13,023 nucleotides of DNA from Pseudomonadota bacterium (GTDB lineage Bacteria; Myxococcota_A; Polyangia; Fen-1088), in contig JAEXQJ010000068.1 in the NCBI GenBank assembly GCA_023438785.1, positions 1 to 13,023 on the forward strand, read 5' to 3'. The notes under the pieces were generated by a model that made no database searches, was not told where the DNA came from, and worked only from the letters and a program-made list of their open reading frames with translations. The position numbers and the translations under genes are program-made. Every line of letters starts with the position of its first letter. The first letter of the stretch is position 1. Of the stretch, positions 6,613 through 13,023 are shown piece by piece.

Positions 6613-9273
6613 ATGGAAATCGTCCGAGTACGCGCCTTGCGAGGTCCGAACATTTGGAGTCGCAAGACAGCTCTGGAAGCCACGGTCAACCTTGGTCCCG
6701 CCAGCCCGTCGCTGCGCGAGTTCCCGGCCTTCGAGGAGCGCCTGCGGGTGCGCCTGCCCGGTCTGCTCGACTCCACCCCGGCGGACAAGGCCGGCCCCGC
6801 CCTGGGGGGCGACTCACTGGCTCACGCGCTGGAAACCATCACCACGGGCCTGCACCGCCTGATTGGCGTGGGCCAGACCTTCGGCAAGACGGTGAAGGGC
6901 AAGCTGGCGGGCGAGTGGAAGGTCATCGTCGAGTACCGCGAGGAGAGCGTGACCCGGGCCGTGCTGGATTCGGCTGTGGCGTTCATCGAGGCGCTGCTGG
7001 CCGACCGGGCCTACGACATCGCGGCCGACCTCAAGCGCCTGCGCTCGCTCGACGAGGAGGTTCGCCTAGGGCCGAGTACGGGTGCCATCGTGCGGGCCGC
7101 CGAGGCACGTGGCGTTCCCATTCGACGTCTCAACCAGGGCAGCCTGGTGCAGTTCGGCTGGGGTTCGCGACAGCGTCGCATCTTGGCCGCCGAGACCGAT
7201 CGCACCAGCGCCATCGGCGAGTCTATCGCCCAGGACAAGGAGCTCACCAAGACGCTGCTCCGATCGGTGGGCGTGCCCGTGCCCGCGGGTGGCCCCGTGT
7301 CCAGCGCCGAAGAAGCCTGGGAGATGGCCTGCGAGATCGGCGTGCCCGTGGTCGTCAAGCCCCAGCACGGCAACCAGGGCCGCGGCGTGGCCGTGAATCT
7401 GACCACACGTGAGCAGGTCATGGAGGCCTACACGGCGGCGCGGGAAGAAGGCCGGTCCATCTTGGTCGAGAAGTTCGCCCAGGGTGCCGATCACCGCCTT
7501 CTGGTGGTGGGTGGCAAGTTGGTGGCGGCGGCGCGCCGCGATCCCCCGTGCGTCGTGGGCGACGGCACGCACACGGTAGAGGAACTGGTTGCCGACGTGA
7601 ACCGGGATCCTCGTCGCGGCGAAGACCACGCCACCTCGCTGTCCAAAATCCGCCTGGATTCCATAGCGCAGGCCGTATTGGCCAAGCAGGGGTACACCAT
7701 TTCGTCGGTGCCCGCGGCGGGCGCCGTGGTGGCCTTGCGCCAGAATGGGAATCTCAGTACGGGTGGCAGCGCCACTGACGTGACCGACCAAGTTCACCCG
7801 GAGATGGCCGCGCGCGCCGTGGACGCCGCACGGGTCATCGGCCTGGACGTGGCCGGCGTGGACATCATCTGCCGCGACGTGAGCCGTCCCATGGAAGAGC
7901 AGGGTGCCATCGTGGTGGAGGTCAACGCCGCCCCGGGGCTGCGCATGCACCTCGATCCCTCGGTGGGCAAATCGCGCCCGGTGGGCGAGGCCATCGTCGA
8001 CACCCTGTTCGGTCCCGGCGAGGAGGGCCGCATTCCAGTCGTGGCGGTGACGGGCAACAACGGCAAGACCACCACGGCGCGCCTGGTGGGTCACATCTTC
8101 AAGGTGAACGGCTGGCGGGTGGGTCTGACCTGCACGGACGGCATCTACGTCGACGAGCGCCGGATCGACAACGACGACTGCAGCGGCCCGCGCAGCGCCA
8201 AGGCGGTGCTCATGAACCCGCGCGTGGACGCGGCCGTGCTGGAGACGGCACGGGGCGGGATCCTGCGCGAGGGCTTGGGTTTCGACATGTGCGACGTGGC
8301 CATCGTGACCAACATCGGCGAGGGTGACCACCTGGGCCTGGCGGGCATCGAGACCACCGAACAGCTGGCCTCGGTCAAGCGCGTGATAGTGGAGAACGTA
8401 TCTCCCAAGGGCGCGGCCGTGCTCAACGCGGCGGACCCCATGACCGTGGCCATGGCGCCCTATTGCCCGGGTTCGGTGATTTTCTTCGCCCGCGAGGCCA
8501 ACCATCCGCTCATCCAGGCCCATCGGGCGCGTGGCGGCCGCGTGGTCATCGCCCACCATGGCTTCGTGGTCCTGGCCGAGGGCAACCGCGAGCAGCGCCT
8601 GGCCACCCTGGTTTCCGTGCCGGTTACGCGCGACGGGCGCATCGGTTTTCAGGTGGAGAACGTGCTGGCGGCCACCGCGGCATGCTGGTCCATCGGCGTC
8701 CCGTTGGACGTCATTCGCGCGGGCCTGGCCACCTTCACCAGCGATACCCTGAGCACGCCCGGCCGCTTCAACATTCTCGACTACGAGGGCGCCACCGTGC
8801 TCATCGACTACGGTCACAACGTCGACGCGCTCAACGCGCTCATCGATGCGATCGGTCGCATGCCGCACGAGCGACGTTTGGTGGTGTATACGGCGGCCGG
8901 CGACCGGCGCGACGTGGACATCATTCGTCAGGCCGAAATCATCGGCAACGGCTTCGACCAGGTCATCATCTACGAGGACAAATGCACGCGGGGGCGCCCC
9001 GACGGCGAAGTCATCCGCCTCATGCGCGAGGGTTTCGCCAGGGCCAAGCGCGTCCGCGAGATCCACGAGACGCGGGGCGAGTTCCGCGCCATCGAGATGG
9101 GCCTGCGCCTGCTGCGCCCCGGGGATCTCATTCTGGTTCAGGTGGACCAGGTGGAGCCCTCGCTGGCCTTTATCGAGCAGTTCGTGGCCGCCAACCGCAT
9201 GACCGCTGCCGCGGCCGCCCGTTCCGCGCAGTCCGAGATGCGCGAGGAGCGTACGGTCGGGCCGCTGGTCTAG
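6613..9273 (+). CDS. cphA: Cyanophycin synthetase paralogue 2 (canonical ligase motifs, N-domain motif lost)
   Basis: This 886-residue protein is similar to the preceding paralogue along its whole length. The ATG at 6613 is preferred over an in-frame ATG at 6382, because MEIVRVRALRGPNIWS is the family N-terminus, a ribosome site precedes it, and 6382 lies inside the upstream gene. Its ATP-grasp domain (about 155-468) looks canonical: TDRTSAIGESIAQDKELTK, KPQHGNQGRG (249-258), ARRDPP (307-312), the loop NLSTGG (380-385) and VEVNAAPGLRMH. The Mur-ligase domain has Walker A GNNGKTT (481-487; Asn replaces the usual Thr), LETARGGILREGLGFD, DHLG (572-575), GRFN, LIDYGHN (730-736), AAGDRRD and RGRPDGE. 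By contrast, the N-domain segment aligned to the first paralogue's His/Glu motif reads H71-ALETITTGL, so the second His (Thr75) and last Glu (Gly79) are gone and ERGGFF is absent. It is the better candidate for the polymerising enzyme and may depend on primers made elsewhere. Arg/Lys-rich and Ala-rich residues end the protein. Confidence 0.95.
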   Translation: MEIVRVRALRGPNIWSRKTALEATVNLGPASPSLREFPAFEERLRVRLPGLLDSTPADKAGPALGGDSLAHALETITTGLHRLIGVGQTFGKTVKGKLAGEWKVIVEYREESVTRAVLDSAVAFIEALLADRAYDIAADLKRLRSLDEEVRLGPSTGAIVRAAEARGVPIRRLNQGSLVQFGWGSRQRRILAAETDRTSAIGESIAQDKELTKTLLRSVGVPVPAGGPVSSAEEAWEMACEIGVPVVVKPQHGNQGRGVAVNLTTREQVMEAYTAAREEGRSILVEKFAQGADHRLLVVGGKLVAAARRDPPCVVGDGTHTVEELVADVNRDPRRGEDHATSLSKIRLDSIAQAVLAKQGYTISSVPAAGAVVALRQNGNLSTGGSATDVTDQVHPEMAARAVDAARVIGLDVAGVDIICRDVSRPMEEQGAIVVEVNAAPGLRMHLDPSVGKSRPVGEAIVDTLFGPGEEGRIPVVAVTGNNGKTTTARLVGHIFKVNGWRVGLTCTDGIYVDERRIDNDDCSGPRSAKAVLMNPRVDAAVLETARGGILREGLGFDMCDVAIVTNIGEGDHLGLAGIETTEQLASVKRVIVENVSPKGAAVLNAADPMTVAMAPYCPGSVIFFAREANHPLIQAHRARGGRVVIAHHGFVVLAEGNREQRLATLVSVPVTRDGRIGFQVENVLAATAACWSIGVPLDVIRAGLATFTSDTLSTPGRFNILDYEGATVLIDYGHNVDALNALIDAIGRMPHERRLVVYTAAGDRRDVDIIRQAEIIGNGFDQVIIYEDKCTRGRPDGEVIRLMREGFARAKRVREIHETRGEFRAIEMGLRLLRPGDLILVQVDQVEPSLAFIEQFVAANRMTAAAAARSAQSEMREERTVGPLV

Positions 9274-9289
9274 GTGCGCCGACGTGGCC

Positions 9290-9365
9290 CGGTCAGCCGC
9301 CACGGGCAAGCGGCGGGCGTAGCCCCCCCGGTCAGTCGCCACGCGGGCGAGCGGCGGGCGTAGCC
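9290..9365. repeat. GC-rich direct repeat after cphA, with short stem potential
   Basis: Two copies of a motif beginning CGGTCAG and ending GCGGCGGGCGTAGCC lie at 9290-9324 and 9329-9365, separated by four C residues; the second copy is 2 nt longer. Copy 1 can form a GCCGC/GCGGC stem (9296-9300 with 9310-9314). This could act as a transcription end or mRNA-stabilising element, or be a REP-like intergenic repeat. No T-run follows, so a classical Rho-independent terminator is not supported. The rest of the 9274-9471 spacer shows no gene. Confidence 0.55.
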
Positions 9366-9471
9366 AGTCCCGACGGCCACCCGAACCCGCCAAATGGCGC
9401 CCATCGCCTCCGATGCACGAAGGTGCGGCCGGTCCCTTTCCGTTTTTCATGCGCTCGGGCGTTGTCAGGGA

Positions 9472-10878
9472 ATGAAGAGCCGTCTCATCTGCGTCTTGAT
9501 GTGTCTGGGGGCCGTGGCCTGCGCGGGCGGTCGCCACAAAGGCGCCGGCGCTGACGCGTCGGGCAGTGCTCCTGACCTTCGTGACAGCGCGCAGCCGGCC
9601 CCGCCCGACGGCCGAGCGTCGTCGCCGGACACCTCGCGTCCTCCCCCCGTCGACGCCCCGGTATCCGCGGTGGACAGCGCGGTGGTGCGCCGCCCTCAGA
9701 CCCGGCCGGCGGGCGATCCCTCCAAGTGCGGGTCCTGGGCGCTCACCGAGGGCGTGTGCTGTGCGCAGTACTGCAGCACGGACAACCTATCGGAGGACTG
9801 CAAGTCGTGCGGCGGCCCCGGCTCTGCCGAGTGCACGGTGGTCAACGCCAAGGCCTGCACATCGGGCGAATGGCCCGAGGTGCACGCGGTAGGGGACGAC
9901 GAGCCCTGGCACTATTCCCGCTCCACGCACTATGGCCTGACCTATGCCGGGGCTTGCGCCTTCGGTCTGTATGGCTTGTGCACCACGGCCTTCGAGTTCG
10001 TCGACCCCACCTTGGGCGCCAAGTGCGATGCCTTCTGCAAGGCCTATCCGGACCTGTGCCGCGACCCCGCCACCACCACCTTGCGCGGCAACTTCGCGGC
10101 CCCGCAGGGCAACTATTTCACCCAGTTCTGGCCCAGCCTGCCCGGCGACAACGACAACTACATGAGCTGCGGCGAGTGCTTCGAAGTGGTGCGCACCAAG
10201 AAGGACGGCACGGACTACAAACCGGGCGAGGACGGCTACACGCTGCCCGTGACCCTGCAGATCCTGGATTCGTGTCCCTGTTCGGCCAACTCCAAGTGGT
10301 GCTGCGGATCGGGCCGGGACCACTGCGGCGAGGTGTCGGATCTCAAGTACGGCTGCCAACTGCCGCCCACGCCGGCCCCGCCTGTCGACCACGATCCCAC
10401 CGCGGACGAGAGCATCCACCTCGATCTCTCGGACATCGCCATGTCGCGCCTGCAGACCGGCGACGCCAACAAGCTCATGGTCGACGGCGTCATCCCCACC
10501 CGCTACCGCCGCGTCCCCTGCCCGACGGTCGGCAACCTCTACGCGTGGATGCAGCCGGGGGCGAGCAAGTACTGGTTCGCCCTCTCGGTGGTCAATGGCG
10601 CGGGGGTGGGCTCGGTGGTGAAGGTGGAGGCGCAATTGGCCTCCGGCGACTGGGTCGAGATGCACCGAGATTCGAACTACAGCCTGGAGCGGCCGCAAGA
10701 GCGTTTCGGCACCTGGGTCCTGCCGCAGAACTCAGGGCCGTTCGAGTTGCCGATGTCCCTGCGTATCACCGACCCCTCGGGGCGCACCGTGGAGGCCCAA
10801 GGCGCGGTCAAGGCCTGGGAGCCTTCCGATCCCAATCTGAAGGAGGCGTACTACGTCGACCTGGGCGTGCAGTTCTGA
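9472..10878 (+). CDS. Expansin-like lipoprotein with Cys-rich N-terminal segment
   Basis: Expansins loosen cellulose-containing walls without hydrolysis. The protein has a double-psi beta-barrel domain 1: STHYGLTYAGACAFG (151-165), CGEC (233-236), LQILDSCPC (262-270, Asp266) and HLDLS (316-320, Asp318, the expansin HFD position). The hallmark linker IPTRYRRVPC (341-350) leads to a beta-sandwich domain 2 (351-468) with aromatic residues (YAW, KYWF) typical of a polysaccharide-binding face. Start ATG 9472 is chosen because MKSRLICVLMCLGAVAC forms a lipoprotein-type signal with Cys17. The AGGGA before it abuts the ATG, so the ribosome site is poorly spaced; an in-frame ATG at 9394 would bury the signal. 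A Pro/Ser/Asp-rich linker (about 30-80) and a segment with eight Cys (86-129) precede the barrel. The large insertion between barrel motifs (about 170-230) exceeds minimal bacterial expansins. An EG45/RlpA-type barrel without expansin activity is the main alternative. Confidence 0.85.
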   Translation: MKSRLICVLMCLGAVACAGGRHKGAGADASGSAPDLRDSAQPAPPDGRASSPDTSRPPPVDAPVSAVDSAVVRRPQTRPAGDPSKCGSWALTEGVCCAQYCSTDNLSEDCKSCGGPGSAECTVVNAKACTSGEWPEVHAVGDDEPWHYSRSTHYGLTYAGACAFGLYGLCTTAFEFVDPTLGAKCDAFCKAYPDLCRDPATTTLRGNFAAPQGNYFTQFWPSLPGDNDNYMSCGECFEVVRTKKDGTDYKPGEDGYTLPVTLQILDSCPCSANSKWCCGSGRDHCGEVSDLKYGCQLPPTPAPPVDHDPTADESIHLDLSDIAMSRLQTGDANKLMVDGVIPTRYRRVPCPTVGNLYAWMQPGASKYWFALSVVNGAGVGSVVKVEAQLASGDWVEMHRDSNYSLERPQERFGTWVLPQNSGPFELPMSLRITDPSGRTVEAQGAVKAWEPSDPNLKEAYYVDLGVQF

Positions 10879-10885
10879 GTTCGCA

Positions 10886-13023
10886 TCAGGCCTTGAGGAG
10901 ACCGCGAATGTTGTCCAGCTTGGCAGGCTGCACGTGGCGGCCGTCGACCGTGACGTAGACGTCGTCGGTGGGGTGCTGATCGAGCAGGCGAACCACCTTC
11001 AATTCCAGCACCGGGTCCAGGCCGGCGCGGCGCACCTTCTCGGCGGTGATGTCGAAGAGGCGCAAGGAGTTCTTCTCGGCGCACGCGTCGCAGACACAGA
11101 TCTCGATCTGGCGCGTGTGGAAGGTGGACTCGGCCTTGTTGCGGATCCCGCTGGCCTGGCTGTCACCCGGGCGCGCGTGATAGTGCGTGTGCAGCAGCTT
11201 GTGCGCCAGCGGCGAATTGGCCTCGCCGTAGAACTCGGCGTACAGGCGCAGCACGTCCGGATTGGCCTGCGACTTTCGGTACTCGGAGGTCCGGTCGATA
11301 TCGAGCAGGACCTTGTGGCGCGCATGCAACTCGCCGGGGCGCGTGGGCACGGGATGGCCAGCGCCCCCGATACAGCCCGCCGGGCAGGCCATGACCTCGA
11401 CCAGATCGTATTCGACGCGCTTGCCTTCCTTGATGCGCTCGAGGAGGGGGATGGCGTTCTTGAGGCCGGCGATGACGGCCAGGCGCACCTTCTTGTCGCC
11501 CAAGTTGACGGTGGCCTCGCGGAAGCTGCGGTGGCCGCGCACCTCTTCGAAATCGATGGGCGTGGTGCGACTCTGGCCGGTGAGCTTCTCGGCGGCCATG
11601 CGTAGGGCGGCCTCGGCCACGCCGCCCGTGGCCCCGAAGAGCATGCCCGCGCCGCTGACCTGGCGATAGGGCTCGTCGAATTCGGCGTACTCGATTTCCG
11701 TCGGATCGATGCGCGCCAACTCCACCATCTCCAACAGCTCGGTTGTGGTCAGCACCGCGTCCACATCCCGGATGCCATCGGGGGCGAACTCGGGCCGCGC
11801 GGCCTCGTATTTCTTGGCCAGGCAAGGAACGATGGACACCACGAACATGTCGTTGCGTTCCAGGGCCAGCCGCGCCCACTTGGGGAAGTGGTTCTTGACC
11901 GTGGCGCCCATCATCTGCTGGGGCGACTTGCAGGACGAAAGGTGGCCGATGAGCTCGGGGTAGCGGCGCTCGACGAAGTTGATCCACGCCGGACAGCACG
12001 AGGTGAACTGGGGGAATTTGCCGCCCGCCTTGGCGCGGTTGAGGAATTCCGTCGTCTCCTCGACGATGGTCAGGTCGGCCGCGAAGGTGAAGTCGAAGAC
12101 GCGGTCGAAGCCCATGCGCTTGAGCAGGCCGGCCAGGAAGGCCGATGCCTTGTCGAAGGGCACCTGGAACTGCGACGAAATCACGCTGCGCACGGCGGGC
12201 GCCACGAAGGCGATGACCGTGCGGTTGTCGTTGTTGAGCGCGCGGAAGACCTTGCCGCGCTCGCGCCGGTACTCCAGGGCGCCGCACGGGCAGGCATTCA
12301 CGCACTGGCCGCAGCTCACGCAGTCCGTGTCCGAAAGGGGCAGGCCCGATTTGGTGCCCACCAACATGCGGCCGCGTTTGATGTACAAGCTGAGGACGTC
12401 GGGGCCCTCAATCTCCGCGCAGGCCGCCACGCAGCGGCCACACGAGATGCACTTGTTGTGATCGCGCTGGATGAAGGGGTGATCGTCGATGAGGGGCAGA
12501 TACTCGAGCGGGCCGATGGGCGGCTTGTGCTCGATGCCGTGGTCGGTGGCGGCGTTGCGCAGCTCGCAGTGGTTGCGTTCGGAGCAGCCGCACTTGAGGC
12601 AGCGGGCTGATTCCACGCGTGCCTCGCCCTCGCTGATGCCCTTGTCCACTTCCACGAAGCTGCCCATGCGCTCGGCCACGGGCAGGGCGGGCATGCGCGC
12701 GCGCGCGACCTTGGGCACCTCGTCGAACTCGTAGCGGGGCAGGTCCTCCAGGCGGCCGCGGCTGCACGAGTAGTCGTCCACGCCCTCGGACACGTAGCCC
12801 TGGGTCAGGAAGCGATGCATGGAAGCGGCCGCGGCCCGGCCCGCGCCCACCGCCTGAATGACGGTGGCCGGACCGGTCACGCAGTCGCCGCCCGCGAAGA
12901 CCTTCTCGACCGAGGTTTCCTGCGTCTTGCCCTGGACCTGGATGTCGCCCCATTTGTTGAGCTGGACGGGCAAGTCGTTGTACAGGAAGCGCGTGTTGGT
13001 GCTCTGGCCGATGGCGCCGATGA
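10886..13023 (-). CDS. [FeFe]-hydrogenase fused to GltD-like flavoprotein (partial, N-terminus off right edge)
   Basis: The frame stays open to the right edge (IGAIGQSTN at the edge), so a TTG at 12973 is not the real start; 711 residues are visible. The N-terminal part is the end of a GltD-like NAD(P)H:acceptor oxidoreductase domain (VFAGGDCVTGPATVIQAVGAG). A CLKCGC-x5-C motif follows (12566-12601). Two 4Fe-4S ferredoxin motifs come next: CISCGRCVAAC (12419-12451) and CVSCGQCVNACPC (12284-12322). The H-cluster signatures are TSCCPAW (L1, 11984-12004), VPCLAKKYE (L2, 11804-11830) and EVMACPAGC then GGAGHP (L3, 11351-11398), so all four H-cluster cysteines are present. The hydrogenase small-subunit-like helix YRKSQANPDVLRLYAEFYG and a thioredoxin-like [2Fe-2S]-type tail follow; the tail keeps only CVCDAC (11081-11098). 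The protein should be cytoplasmic and exchange electrons between NAD(P)H or ferredoxin and H2. Direction and cofactor cannot be read from this. No maturases (HydE/F/G) are in the window. Confidence 0.94.
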   Translation of the reverse strand, partial: IGAIGQSTNTRFLYNDLPVQLNKWGDIQVQGKTQETSVEKVFAGGDCVTGPATVIQAVGAGRAAAASMHRFLTQGYVSEGVDDYSCSRGRLEDLPRYEFDEVPKVARARMPALPVAERMGSFVEVDKGISEGEARVESARCLKCGCSERNHCELRNAATDHGIEHKPPIGPLEYLPLIDDHPFIQRDHNKCISCGRCVAACAEIEGPDVLSLYIKRGRMLVGTKSGLPLSDTDCVSCGQCVNACPCGALEYRRERGKVFRALNNDNRTVIAFVAPAVRSVISSQFQVPFDKASAFLAGLLKRMGFDRVFDFTFAADLTIVEETTEFLNRAKAGGKFPQFTSCCPAWINFVERRYPELIGHLSSCKSPQQMMGATVKNHFPKWARLALERNDMFVVSIVPCLAKKYEAARPEFAPDGIRDVDAVLTTTELLEMVELARIDPTEIEYAEFDEPYRQVSGAGMLFGATGGVAEAALRMAAEKLTGQSRTTPIDFEEVRGHRSFREATVNLGDKKVRLAVIAGLKNAIPLLERIKEGKRVEYDLVEVMACPAGCIGGAGHPVPTRPGELHARHKVLLDIDRTSEYRKSQANPDVLRLYAEFYGEANSPLAHKLLHTHYHARPGDSQASGIRNKAESTFHTRQIEICVCDACAEKNSLRLFDITAEKVRRAGLDPVLELKVVRLLDQHPTDDVYVTVDGRHVQPAKLDNIRGLLKA

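Noticed and set aside
7066..9537. 823-residue minus-strand open frame opposite the second cphA
   Set aside because: Its His/Arg/Ala-rich composition lacks any recognisable motif, and it lies opposite a clear full-length enzyme.
12971..12973. TTG as the start of the hydrogenase
   Set aside because: The frame stays open with GltD-like sequence (AIGQSTN) up to the right edge, so the gene begins outside the window.

Overview
This is a GC-rich window with four complete or partial protein types on two strands. Three traits suggest a Myxococcota-like bacterium (the old Deltaproteobacteria): an array of about 50-residue Cys-rich repeats in a secreted lipoprotein, a bacterial expansin, and very GC-rich third codon positions. 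An [FeFe]-hydrogenase suggests that the organism lives at least partly without oxygen. The taxonomic placement is inference; no rRNA or other marker gene is present.

Layout. (1) Positions 1-3601, minus strand: the N-terminal 1200 residues of a very large surface lipoprotein. It has a lipobox, about 14 tandem Cys-rich repeats, a carboxypeptidase-regulatory-like beta domain and a glutamine-amidotransferase-like (ThuA-like) domain, then a Pro/Ala-rich stretch that runs off the left edge. (2) Positions 3602-3806: a divergent promoter region. (3) Positions 3807-6434 and 6613-9273, plus strand: two full-length cyanophycin synthetase paralogues in tandem, 178 bp apart. (4) Positions 9274-9471: a spacer with a GC-rich direct repeat. 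(5) Positions 9472-10878, plus strand: an expansin-like lipoprotein. (6) Positions 10886-13023, minus strand: the C-terminal part of an [FeFe]-hydrogenase fused to a GltD-like flavoprotein domain. It runs off the right edge and converges on the expansin gene with only 7 bp between the stop codons.

How the genes may work together. The two CphA proteins should make cyanophycin, the Asp-Arg nitrogen and carbon reserve. The most notable signal is that they have diverged in complementary ways. The first keeps the N-domain His/Glu motif attributed to primer generation, but its ATP-grasp loops and its Mur-ligase C-terminal motifs are altered. The second keeps canonical ATP-grasp and Mur-ligase motifs but has lost the N-domain motif. 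This suggests a division of labour: a primer-making or regulatory subunit plus a polymerising subunit. The expansin (plant cell-wall or cellulose loosening) and the Cys-repeat lipoprotein are outward-facing. The hydrogenase would couple NAD(P)H or ferredoxin to H2. Apart from the cphA pair, nothing in the sequence shows that these genes form one pathway.
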